Assembly (NCBI GenBank): GCA_035476575.1
Contig: DATILL010000073.1
Span: 1 to 31,391, forward strand
Length of the DNA: 31,391 nt
Reading direction: 5' to 3'
Source of the DNA: DATILL01 sp035476575
GTDB taxonomy: Bacteria; Actinomycetota; Actinomycetes; Mycobacteriales; JACQDL01
How positions within the stretch are numbered: the stretch's first letter is position 1; each line of letters starts with the position of its first letter. A program made the position numbers and the translations under genes. Positions 1-6,363 of this stretch are shown here, in pieces. The notes under the pieces were generated by a model. It was not told the DNA's origin and did no database searches. It saw nothing but the letters and a program-made list of their open reading frames with translations.

Positions 1-57
1 CGGTGGCATCGGTCAGTGGTCTTCGGCTGACCCGAGTCCGCGGACAGTACGGTGGCG

Positions 58-164
58 CGGGGATGTGGTTTGGCGGTAGGTGTCCTGCTGGCCTGCGATG
101 ATCCGTGCTTGTGAGGACAGGATCGGTGCGGGTGGAAGGACACCTACCGGGTGAAGAGCTTACG
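58..164 (+). repeat. Dispersed non-coding repeat, copy A
   Basis: About 105 bp are closely matched, in inverted orientation, by positions 22549-22651. Shared blocks include GTCCTGCTGGCCTGCGATGA, GAGGACAGGA, GGTGGAAGGACACCT and GTGAAGAGCTTAC. The element contains a 12-bp perfect inverted repeat (75-86 with 137-148, GGTAGGTGTCCT/AGGACACCTACC). The two copies differ by 1-2 nt indels, so conserved coding is unlikely. Its 3' edge meets the IS3 remnant. I do not recognise the family; it could be an IS end, a REP-like element or a structured RNA. Confidence 0.6.
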
Positions 165-400
165 TGGCCTGAGCTTGGGCACCGTCGGCGACTGTTACGG
201 CAGCTCGATGATGGAGTCGTTCCGGTGGACGCTACAACGCTATCTTCGATTGGATGGAGCGCTGGTACAACCCAGAACGGCGACGTTCCAGCGCCGGAAG
301 GCTCAGCCCGACCCAGCTCGAAGCACTCCACCCGAAGCGACCGTCCACAGCGGATGATCGCTGACACCCAACCTGAGGTGTCCGCGCTACGGCAAGGTCA
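151..400 (+). mobile_element. IS3-family transposase remnant (3' end)
   Basis: Two frames carry the C-terminal end of an IS3-family OrfB (rve/DDE integrase) transposase. Positions 151-240 encode the LGTVGDCYGSSMMESF stretch, matching the family's 'G..gdcyDNa..Es' block around the catalytic glutamate. From about 242 another frame encodes IFDWMERWYNPERRRSSAG and then LSPTQLEALH, the family's standard C-terminus, stopping at TGA 362-364. The frame change and missing residues between them show a deletion. The element's right end is probably ...GGTCA at 396-400, because homology to the second synthetase copy starts exactly there and IS3 ends finish in CA. The left end and the rest of the transposase are absent. 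Confidence 0.75.
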
Positions 401-851
401 ACCAAGCAGTGGGTATCGAGCCGTACATGTAGTGGTGTTCGAAGGTGGGCTACCGGTCGAGGTGCGGATCCGGACCGAGCTGCTGGACCTCTGGGCGCAG
501 GTCTTCGAGCGTCTGGCGGATCGCTGGGGGAGGGCGATCCGCTACGAAGGTGAGCTGTACGAGCCGGACGCGGTCGCTCTCGACGGCGACCCGCCGATCA
601 CTCGCAGGCAGGTCGTGGGGTACCTGCAGCGGTTCAGTGACCTGATCGACGGGGTCGAGCGGGCAGGGGTGGATGTACTCGAGGTGGAGGATGACCTGGC
701 GCGGTACGCCGATGATCGCGACGAGTCGGAGTACCAGGCGTTGGCAGCCGACCGGGCGGAACATGGGGCGAGGCTTGCCGAGTTTGAGGAGCGGATGAGG
801 CGTACGCCGCGGGTGTTCGTGCTGTACGCAACCGGGGAGGGGCGACGGTGA
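400..851 (+). pseudogene. RelA/SpoT-domain protein, copy 1, 5'-truncated
   Basis: The frame encodes SGYRAVHVVV, PVEVRIRT and LWAQVFERLADRWGR, the C-terminal half of a (p)ppGpp synthetase (RelA_SpoT) domain, followed by a helical tail ending at TGA 849-851. It is closely similar to the copy at 2650-3261. The N-terminal half of the domain, with the R-x-K, K-x-R-R and D-x-x-G-x-R segments, is missing and is replaced by IS3 remnant DNA. The frame stays open back to a GTG at 105, but that upstream part is repeat and transposase DNA read in a non-native frame. The usual QIRT motif is RIRT here. The stop overlaps the start of the downstream partner gene. It should be catalytically dead, though a truncated polypeptide could still be made. 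Confidence 0.7.
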
Positions 852-1150
852 CGAAGAACTTCCTCCTGGTGCTTGACCGTTCGGCAGGTCGGCTGCTCAG
901 CCTGGTTGAGCATCCCACCCGCGCAGGTGCCCTCCAGGCCCGCTTTGACACCGAGAAGCAGCATCGGCAGGACCCGTCGATCGAGGTGGTCGTGTTGACG
1001 GCCGCATCGGAGCAGGCGCTGCGCCGCACCCACGCACGCTACTTCGATGACGTGCGGCAGATGGCGTCCGGCGGGCTACGACACGTGCCCGAGGCCAGGC
1101 CCGTCGCGGATCGTGCCGTCAGGCGGACGGCTCCCGGGTTCGCGGGGTAG
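848..1150 (+). CDS. Small partner protein of RelA/SpoT gene, copy 1
   Basis: This 100-aa protein starts at GTG 848, overlapping the synthetase TGA (849-851). Its first 80 residues (TKNFLLVLDRSAGRLLSLVE, then ALQARFDTEK and EVVVLTAASEQ) are nearly identical to the 83-aa product at 3265-3516. It runs on for about 17 residues because the stop used by copy 2 (GAGGCC-TAG) reads GAGGCC-AGG here. I see no signal peptide or membrane segment and no family I can name. The coupling to a RelA/SpoT gene in both copies suggests the two proteins work together. An antitoxin-like role is possible but not shown. With its synthetase broken, this copy may be a relic. Confidence 0.6.
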   Translation: MTKNFLLVLDRSAGRLLSLVEHPTRAGALQARFDTEKQHRQDPSIEVVVLTAASEQALRRTHARYFDDVRQMASGGLRHVPEARPVADRAVRRTAPGFAG

Positions 1151-1239
1151 CGAGTTCCACGGGTGTCCGGGCTGCGGGCGCCGGGGGATCGGGTAGGAGT
1201 CGGGACAAACCCCGCCCGGAGCCGTGTCGCGGAGGAACC

Positions 1240-1791
1240 ATGCTGAGTGTTGGTGACCAGTTCCCGGTGTACGAGCTGACCGCGTGTGTCGCGCTCGACC
1301 CGGGGACGGCGTTCCAGACGATCGACCCGTCGACCTACCCGGGCAAATGGCGGGTGGTCTTTTTCTGGCCCAAGGACTTCACCTTCGTCTGCCCGACCGA
1401 GATCGCCGAGTTCGGCCGGCTGAACGGCGAGTTCGCCGATCGGGACGCGCAGGTGCTGGGCGTGTCGGTCGACTCGGAGTTCGTGCACTGGGCCTGGCGC
1501 AAGGACCACGAGGACCTGCGCGAGCTGCCGTTCCCGATGCTGAGCGACATCAAGCGTGAGCTGGCGCGGGCGTGCGGCGTGCTCGGCGCGGACGGCGTGG
1601 CGCAGCGGGCCACCTTCGTCGTGGACCCGGCCAACGAGGTGCAGTTCGCGATGGTCACCGCCGGCTCGGTCGGGCGCAACGTCGAGGAGGTCCTGCGGGT
1701 CGTGGAGGCGCTGCAGACCGACGAGCTGTGCCCGTGCAACTGGCGCAAGGGCGAGACCACGCTCGACGTCACGACGCTGATGGCGGCCTGA
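1240..1791 (+). CDS. ahpC: AhpC alkyl hydroperoxide reductase (peroxiredoxin)
   Basis: This 183-aa typical 2-Cys peroxiredoxin reduces hydrogen peroxide, organic peroxides and peroxynitrite in the cytoplasm. The peroxidatic cysteine is C51 in DFTFVCPTE, and the C-terminal LCPCNW carries C164 and C166, the same arrangement as C61/C174/C176 of Mycobacterium tuberculosis AhpC. Length and motif order are normal. The start is supported by GGAGG at 1231-1235, six bases ahead of ATG. ahpD follows after one base, so the two are co-transcribed, with AhpD expected to recycle AhpC. No OxyR-type regulator gene is visible nearby. The pair lies between the two synthetase-partner repeats. Confidence 0.95.
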   Translation: MLSVGDQFPVYELTACVALDPGTAFQTIDPSTYPGKWRVVFFWPKDFTFVCPTEIAEFGRLNGEFADRDAQVLGVSVDSEFVHWAWRKDHEDLRELPFPMLSDIKRELARACGVLGADGVAQRATFVVDPANEVQFAMVTAGSVGRNVEEVLRVVEALQTDELCPCNWRKGETTLDVTTLMAA

Positions 1792-1792
1792 G

Positions 1793-2329
1793 ATGGCCCT
1801 GGACACGCTGAAGGACGCCCTGCCGCCGTACGCCAAGGACCTGCGGCTGAACCTCAGCTCGGTGATCGGCACCTCGAAGCTGCCCGGGCAGCAGCTCTGG
1901 GGCGCCGTCCTGGCGGTGGCGGTCGCCGTACGAAGCCCGCGGGTGCTGGCTGAGCTGGGGCCGGAGGCCCGGGCCCGGCTCACGCCGAAGGCGTACGACG
2001 CGGCCCTGGGTGCCGCCGCGGTGATGTCGATGAACAACGTCTACTACCGGACGGTGCACCTCATCGGGGACGAGGCGTACGCGACCCTGCCGGCCCGGCT
2101 GCGGATGTCGGTCATCGGCAGCCCGGGCGTGGACCGGGTCGACTTCGAGCTGTGGTGCCTGGCGGTGTCCGCGGTCAACGGCTGCGGGCGCTGCCTGGAG
2201 TCGCATGAGCAGGAGCTGCGCGGCAAGGGGGTGCCGCGGGAGAGTGTGCAGGAGGCGGTCCGGGTCGCCGCCGTGCTGAACGCCGTCGCGGTCACCCTGG
2301 ACGCCGAGGCGGCCCTGCTCGCCGCCTGA
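1793..2329 (+). CDS. ahpD: AhpD alkylhydroperoxidase (AhpC reductant)
   Basis: This 178-aa member of the carboxymuconolactone decarboxylase/AhpD family is a disulfide reductase that passes electrons from the lipoyl-dehydrogenase system to AhpC and has weak peroxidase activity itself. The active site is visible: E119 in DFELWCLA, then N129-G-C131-G-R-C134-L-E-S-H138, equivalent to E118, C130, C133 and H137 of the M. tuberculosis protein. The protein is full length and all-helical in character. ATG 1793 lies one base after the ahpC stop, so translation is probably coupled. This gene pair is complete and shows no sign of decay, unlike the modules on both sides. Confidence 0.95.
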   Translation: MALDTLKDALPPYAKDLRLNLSSVIGTSKLPGQQLWGAVLAVAVAVRSPRVLAELGPEARARLTPKAYDAALGAAAVMSMNNVYYRTVHLIGDEAYATLPARLRMSVIGSPGVDRVDFELWCLAVSAVNGCGRCLESHEQELRGKGVPRESVQEAVRVAAVLNAVAVTLDAEAALLAA

Positions 2330-2421
2330 CCGGCGCGCGGCGAGGACGCGCCTACCGATGACGTCAGAGAATGTGGGAAACGATCAAGACCCGCCACGGC
2401 GCATGACCTACACTCTCGTCT

Positions 2422-2455
2422 GGCGCGATGAGGCGCGATGAGGCGCGATGAGGCG
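2422..2455 (+). repeat. 10-bp tandem repeat upstream of synthetase gene
   Basis: The unit GGCGCGATGA is repeated about 3.3 times, the last copy partial (GGCG), in the otherwise non-coding gap between ahpD and the GTG at 2486. It lies 30-65 bases ahead of that start. A 10-bp period places each copy on the same face of the helix, which would suit an operator, but it could equally be a neutral slippage tract. Confidence 0.7.
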
Positions 2456-2473
2456 CTGAGTCGGTTACGGGTC

Positions 2474-2486
2474 TAGGTTGTACCGG
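2474..2486 (+). promoter_or_regulatory. Possible -10 box for leaderless synthetase mRNA
   Basis: TAGGTT (2474-2479) fits the actinobacterial TANNNT -10 consensus. The next expected transcription start, 7 bases on, would coincide with the GTG at 2486. No convincing Shine-Dalgarno precedes that GTG, which fits a leaderless transcript. No clear -35 box was seen. Confidence 0.3.
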
Positions 2487-2653
2487 TGCCGCTACCGATA
2501 TCCAGGAGTCAGCTTGATCGCTTGGGGGAGCGCTTGGCTGCGGCAAGCACAGTTTCGGACGATGACTACGCCTTGCTTCAGCATGTGCTCGGAGCCTATG
2601 ACGATGCGCTGGCCGCCGTGCAGGGTCGGCTGCAGAGTCAGGGTTTACCGTGA
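2486..2653 (+). CDS. RelA/SpoT-domain protein, N-terminal part
   Basis: GTG 2486 opens a 55-codon frame starting MPLPISRSQLDRLGERLAA and ending GAYDDALAAVQGRLQSQGLP before TGA 2651-2653. It is helical, with no stops until it meets the GTG of the next frame in a GTGA overlap. Content and position match the N-terminal helical lead-in of RelA/SpoT synthetase domains, which normally runs straight into an R-x-K-T segment. Here that segment is in the -1 frame at 2650. The two frames were therefore probably one gene of about 258 aa. It is now either frameshifted, joined by -1 slippage, or expressed as two coupled polypeptides. Confidence 0.6.
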   Translation: MPLPISRSQLDRLGERLAAASTVSDDDYALLQHVLGAYDDALAAVQGRLQSQGLP

Positions 2654-3261
2654 CTGGAAGACTCAAGACGACTGGCACTCTGATTGGAAAGCTGCGTCGC
2701 GAGTCTGGGATGAAACTCAAGGGTGTGCAGGATGTCGCTGGCGTGCGCGTCGTGGTTGCCGGGACTCGGCGAGACCAAGACGACGCAGTGGCGCGCGTGG
2801 TCGCAGCCTTTACTGGTCCCGCGAAGCCGCCGCAGGTGAAGGATCGACGGAGCGAACCAAGCAGCGGTTATCGAGCCGTACATGTAGTTGTGTTCGAGGG
2901 TGGGCTACCGGTCGAGGTGCAGATCCGGACTGAGCTGCAGGATCTCTGGGCACAGGTCTTTGAGCGGCTGGCGGATCGCTGGGGGAGGGCGATCCGCTAC
3001 GGAGGCGAGCTGGACGAGCCGGACGCGGTCGCCCTCGGTAGCGACCCCCCGATCACCCGCCGTGAGCTCGTCGAGTTCCTGCGGCAGCTCGGCGACCGGA
3101 TCGACAAGGTCGAGCAGGCCCGGGTCGAGGTGCACGACGTAGCGGATGACCAGGCGCCGGCAACCAACCGTGCGGGACATGTGGTGGGTCTGACCGACTT
3201 TGAGAGCAGTATCAGGCGTATGCTGCCGGTGCTCATGCACTACGCAACCGAGGAGGCGTGA
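2650..3261 (+). CDS. RelA/SpoT-domain small alarmone synthetase-like protein
   Basis: This 203-aa frame carries most of a RelA_SpoT nucleotidyltransferase domain, which transfers pyrophosphate from ATP. Visible motifs are TGRLKTTGTLIGKLRR (residues 2-17), the ATP-binding R-x-K...K-x-R-R segment; QDVAGVRVVV (27-36), the D-x-x-G-x-R motif; SGYRAVHVVV near 72; and PVEVQIRT followed by DLWAQ. There is no HD hydrolase, TGS or ACT domain, so it belongs with the small synthetases rather than long Rel. The usual histidine after the WA motif is not evident (QVFERLAD). A helical C-terminal tail of about 75 residues follows. The GTG start sits in a GTGA overlap with the N-terminal frame. The partner gene starts 3 bases after its stop. 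It could make (p)ppGpp or a related nucleotide, or be a toxSAS-type toxin; the sequence does not decide. Confidence 0.75.
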   Translation: MTGRLKTTGTLIGKLRRESGMKLKGVQDVAGVRVVVAGTRRDQDDAVARVVAAFTGPAKPPQVKDRRSEPSSGYRAVHVVVFEGGLPVEVQIRTELQDLWAQVFERLADRWGRAIRYGGELDEPDAVALGSDPPITRRELVEFLRQLGDRIDKVEQARVEVHDVADDQAPATNRAGHVVGLTDFESSIRRMLPVLMHYATEEA

Positions 3262-3583
3262 CAGGTGACGAGGAGCTTCCTCCTGGTGTACGACCGGTCG
3301 GCCGGTCGGCTGCTCAGCCTCGTTGAGCACCCCACCCGTGCGGGCGCCCTGCAGGCCCGGTTCGACACCGAGAAGCAGCATCGGCACGACACGTCGATCG
3401 AGGTGGTAGTACTGACAGCGGCGTCCGAGCAGGTGCTGCACCGGACCCACGCTCGCTACTTCAAGGACGTGGGCCAGCTGGCTTCCGACTGGCTGCGGCA
3501 TGTGGCCGAGGCCTAGCCCGGCGCAGATCGCCCCGCCAGGCGGACGACACCCGGGTTGGCTGTGTAGCGGGTACCACGAGTCG
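2855..3583 (+). repeat. Direct repeat copy 2 (synthetase-partner module)
   Basis: This is the second copy of the module seen at 400-1170. It starts at the shared AACCAAGCAG, which in copy 1 is the junction with the IS3 remnant, and runs past the partner gene's stop. Confidence 0.75.
3265..3516 (+). CDS. Small partner protein of RelA/SpoT gene, copy 2
   Basis: This 83-aa protein (TRSFLLVYDRSAGRLLSLVE, ALQARFDTEKQHRHD, EVVVLTAASEQVL) is the intact version of the product at 848-1150. It looks like a small soluble alpha/beta protein with a basic middle; I see no signal peptide, membrane segment or known motif. GTG 3265 lies 3 bases after the synthetase stop, preceded by GAGG within the synthetase 3' end. 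Both genomic copies of the synthetase keep this partner directly behind them, which supports a functional link. Candidate roles are antitoxin, regulator or co-factor of the alarmone synthetase. I do not recognise the family. Confidence 0.7.
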   Translation: MTRSFLLVYDRSAGRLLSLVEHPTRAGALQARFDTEKQHRHDTSIEVVVLTAASEQVLHRTHARYFKDVGQLASDWLRHVAEA

Positions 3584-3584
3584 T

Positions 3585-3641
3585 CCATGATCGTTGGAGA
3601 GTTCTTAACGGGCTAGCCGGGAAAGCTCTCCACGATCATGG
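3585..3641. terminator. Long imperfect hairpin after partner gene
   Basis: The left arm CCATGATCGTTGGAGAG (3585-3601) pairs with CTCTCCACGATCATGG (3626-3641), with one bulged T and a 24-base loop. It sits 70 bases after the partner gene and just before the decayed minus-strand ORF, so it is placed as a bidirectional terminator. There is no U-tract, as is common in actinobacteria. It shares a CGATCAT core with the hairpin at 27630-27707. Confidence 0.55.
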
Positions 3642-4104
3642 GTGTCGGCGTCGGCGGCGTCCGTTTCGGTCTCAGCCGTGGCACCGGACAGAGCCGACTG
3701 GTCCTGCTTAGGAGTCGCCCAAGTGCCGTCCGCACATCCTCGGACGCCTGCGCGATTCGGGCGCCGTCGGCGAGCGTGAGGACGCCGTCGCCCTTCTTGC
3801 AACGAGATATGGCGTCATCGGCGGTCCCCATGTCGATGTACTCGTCGCCAGGCCGCTCGCGATCCCACCTATGATCGTCTCTTTGGCCTCGGTCGATGCC
3901 TGCTGGAGCGCGTTGGTCGCGCGGGTGACTACCTCGGCTGTCGTGGCGGCCGCCCTGCTGGTCGATTCGGCCGTGCGGACTCCGACATCGGAGACAAGCC
4001 GCTCAAGTTGAAGGGGTGTCGATGGTGAGGTTCTGTAGGACAAGTGCCGGAATCGCGAGGTCGTACGAGACGGCGGGCCGAGCCTGATCGACGTGCTGCT
4101 TCAT
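3620..4104 (-). pseudogene. Decayed minus-strand ORF, unknown function
   Basis: Three minus-strand segments in different frames read like pieces of one protein. An ATG at 4104 gives MKQHVDQARPAVSYDLAIPA and then QNLTIDTP before a stop. Another frame continues LQLERLVSDVGVRTAEST through ATNALQQASTEAKETIIGGI, an alanine-rich amphipathic stretch. A third gives DEYIDMGTADDAISRCKKGD and GARIAQASEDVRTALGRLL. At least two frameshifts would be needed to join them. I do not recognise the family. It is divergent from the restriction operon and could be an ex-accessory gene of it. It is also possible that no real gene was ever here. The rest of 3517-4312 holds only the hairpin and the palindrome listed separately. 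Confidence 0.3.
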
Positions 4105-4206
4105 GGGGTTTTCCTTCGCTTTTGTCTGGTTCGGATTTGATCAACGGCCTAACCGGGTCGCTGCGGCAAGGTTGAACCGAAGTGAAACCCAATGCGATCT
4201 GGACGG

Positions 4207-4236
4207 TGATAAGGGGAGTTATCATTCGAATATAGC
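4207..4236 (+). promoter_or_regulatory. Palindrome and AT-rich promoter-like site of R-M operon
   Basis: TGATAA (4207-4212) and TTATCA (4219-4224) form a perfect 6-bp inverted repeat around a 6-base spacer, within an AT-rich patch unusual for this DNA. TATAGC at 4231-4236 resembles a -10 box and lies 18 bases after TGATAA. The site is about 80-100 bases ahead of the first gene of the operon, whose product has an N-terminal DNA-binding domain and could be an autoregulator. This is inference from position and symmetry. Confidence 0.4.
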
Positions 4237-4312
4237 GACACGATGCCCCGGCCGGAGGTACGGTTTGCCCCGCCGAACGACGCAGCACGACCTGGACGAG
4301 GGGGTGGTAGAC

Positions 4313-6361
4313 GTGGCAGCGACCGCAAGCGTGCAGTTGCAGATGACGCTCGGTGACGTCGCCCGCTTGACCCACGTTCAGCGTCCGGTCGTTTCTGTGT
4401 GGCGGGCTCGGAGCACTCAATCGGACACGCCGTTCCCCGCGCCGTTCGCGAAGGTGCGTGGCGAGGAGAGGTTCGATGCCGACGCTATCGTCACGTGGCT
4501 CGAAAGCACTCGGCGAGGCAAGAACCCGAACTTCCGCGACGATGTCGGCGCGTTCGCGTCGCCGCGGGGGCTCTCGATCCAGGACGACGAGACCCTGTTC
4601 AACGGGCTCAGCGCGCTGCTCTGCCTCAAGGTGGTCGTCGGCGAGATGATCGCCGGCCTGTACGATGCCGACCTGCTTGACCTGGCCGGAGACGCAGATC
4701 CGCACGACGAGTACCTCTTCGGCGAGGTGGCTGCGCTTGGTGATCGGCTGCGTGCCCTCGCTGGCTACGCCGACGCCCTCGCGGACGCCACCTACAACCC
4801 TGCCGAGGCGTTCGAGAAGCTGATGGCCGGGCGGTTTCGCCTGGTCCTACCCGGCCACACCGCGGTTGCGCTTCGCGACCCGGCCCGGCACCTTGTCGCG
4901 TCCCTGGGTGTCGCGTTGGCTGCCGACGCGGGCATGGACCCGCCTGTGTTCGTCGATCCCACGTGTGGTGGCAGCGACGTGCTCGTGTCATTGGTCCGGA
5001 TGGCCGACGTCCTCGGCAACGCAACGATGACGACCGCCGCCGCCACCGACCCGACCGCTCGACTGGCCCGACGACGGCTGCGGGCGCACGGAGTCCATGT
5101 CGAGCCATTGGAAATCGGCGCGGACGGGACATGGGCGGTCGGGTCGTCGGCGGTGCATCTCGCGAGATACCCGAGTCCGGGCATGCCGATCATGAACGAT
5201 CGCGAGATCCTGTCGGCGATCGACAACATCGTGCTTCAGATGGATGACTCACACCGCGCGGTCGTCATCGCACCAGCGAGCGTCCTATGCGACCGGATCG
5301 GTGAACGCCCGGTCGACAAGCTCCGGGACTCCCTGTTGCGGCTGGGGCGCGTCCGGGCGATCGTCCGCCTGCCCAAGGGGCTCGTCACCACGATGCCCAG
5401 GCAGCAGCTTGGTCTGTGGGTCCTGGGTCCCGCGTATTCCACCGTGAAGCCAGAGGACCGATGGACGGCCGTCACCGATCTGACCGACGTCGAGCTGGAT
5501 TCTCTTGCGACCGGGGAGCTCGTCGGTGACCTGGTGGCGGCGATGGGCGACAAGCGGGCCGTCCGCGCTCACGCGTTTCGATTTGTCGCGTTTACCTCGA
5601 CGCGAAATCTGCTCGTCGGACGCCGCGACCTCGTGCCCCGTCGACGGAAAAACGCAGGGTCCGCGGCTGAACCAGCGGCGGACCTCGCGGTCCGAATCGC
5701 CGAGGTTGCCGACGCGCTGGACGGCAGCCACGGCGAGTCGCCGCTCCACGGGCTTGTGATCGTGCCCCGGGCCGAACAGGTCGAACGAGTCGCGGAAGGA
5801 ACCCTGGGCGAGGCCATAACTGCGCGGGGTGTCCGACTGGTCGGCGGCAACCGTCTGGACCGGGTGGACCTCGCCCGGGGAACGGTGCGGGTCTACGGAC
5901 CTGAGGAGCTCATCGGGTCAGTTCCTCATGGCCAGCGTCGCATCGACCGCCTGACGTTCTCCAGCAAGTATCCTGCCGGCCGCTACACCGAACCGGGCGA
6001 TGTCATCTTCTGCACCAGCCCCTGGCCGGCGGCGTTGGTCGACCGCGAGGGCGGGGCGGTCGTCGCCGCGCCGGCCAAGGTGCTGCGGATCAATCGCGCC
6101 GGACTCCTCCCGCAGGTTCTGGCTGGCGACATCAACGCTGTGACCGCGACGACGAAAGACTGGCGCGCGTGGCCGATCCGGACAGTCCCGGAGGTGGAGT
6201 CGGCTGCTTTGGACGCCGCGCTCACCGCGCTCGACCGCGAACGTGAGTCAGCCCGTACCCGAATTTCACAGCTCGACGAACTGACGAACCTGATCACCCG
6301 GGGGGTCGCTAACGGATCCCTGGGTCTCACATCGGCGGCCATGCGCGACCAAGGAGACTGA
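4313..6361 (+). CDS. HTH + degenerate HsdM-like + HsdS-like fusion protein
   Basis: This 682-aa protein is the first gene of the restriction operon. Residues about 11-65 look like a winged-helix/AlpA-type DNA-binding domain (LGDVARLTHVQRPVVSVW, then FDADAIVTWLE). Residues about 170-400 resemble an N6-adenine methylase core: D215-PTCGGS matches the SAM-binding DPxCGSGG motif, and RAIVRLPKGL resembles the HsdM 'avi.LP' segment. The catalytic NPPF/Y motif is absent; the corresponding place reads ARYPSP (R285-P289). The C-terminal part (PAGRYTEPGDVIFC, WRAWPIRTVPEV, then a helical ISQLDELTNLITRGVANGSL) resembles one HsdS target-recognition half with its coiled coil. GTG 4313 is chosen because GAGGGGG at 4297-4303 precedes it; GTG 4304 is possible. 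hsdM starts 2 bases after its stop. It may bind DNA or regulate rather than methylate. Confidence 0.75.
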   Translation: MAATASVQLQMTLGDVARLTHVQRPVVSVWRARSTQSDTPFPAPFAKVRGEERFDADAIVTWLESTRRGKNPNFRDDVGAFASPRGLSIQDDETLFNGLSALLCLKVVVGEMIAGLYDADLLDLAGDADPHDEYLFGEVAALGDRLRALAGYADALADATYNPAEAFEKLMAGRFRLVLPGHTAVALRDPARHLVASLGVALAADAGMDPPVFVDPTCGGSDVLVSLVRMADVLGNATMTTAAATDPTARLARRRLRAHGVHVEPLEIGADGTWAVGSSAVHLARYPSPGMPIMNDREILSAIDNIVLQMDDSHRAVVIAPASVLCDRIGERPVDKLRDSLLRLGRVRAIVRLPKGLVTTMPRQQLGLWVLGPAYSTVKPEDRWTAVTDLTDVELDSLATGELVGDLVAAMGDKRAVRAHAFRFVAFTSTRNLLVGRRDLVPRRRKNAGSAAEPAADLAVRIAEVADALDGSHGESPLHGLVIVPRAEQVERVAEGTLGEAITARGVRLVGGNRLDRVDLARGTVRVYGPEELIGSVPHGQRRIDRLTFSSKYPAGRYTEPGDVIFCTSPWPAALVDREGGAVVAAPAKVLRINRAGLLPQVLAGDINAVTATTKDWRAWPIRTVPEVESAALDAALTALDRERESARTRISQLDELTNLITRGVANGSLGLTSAAMRDQGD

Positions 6362-6363
6362 CA

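Larger units (their letters stand above)
400..1170 (+). repeat. Direct repeat copy 1 (synthetase-partner module)
   Basis: This segment is homologous to 2855-3583 in the same orientation. It covers the C-terminal half of the RelA/SpoT gene, all of the small partner gene, and some 3' flanking DNA (the CCCGGGTT and GTAGCG blocks after the partner). The two copies flank ahpC-ahpD, so recombination between them could delete or duplicate ahpCD. Confidence 0.75.

Noticed and set aside
105..399. Open frame giving an N-terminus for synthetase copy 1
   Set aside because: It reads through the dispersed repeat and IS3 remnant in non-native frames and has no similarity to the N-terminus of copy 2.
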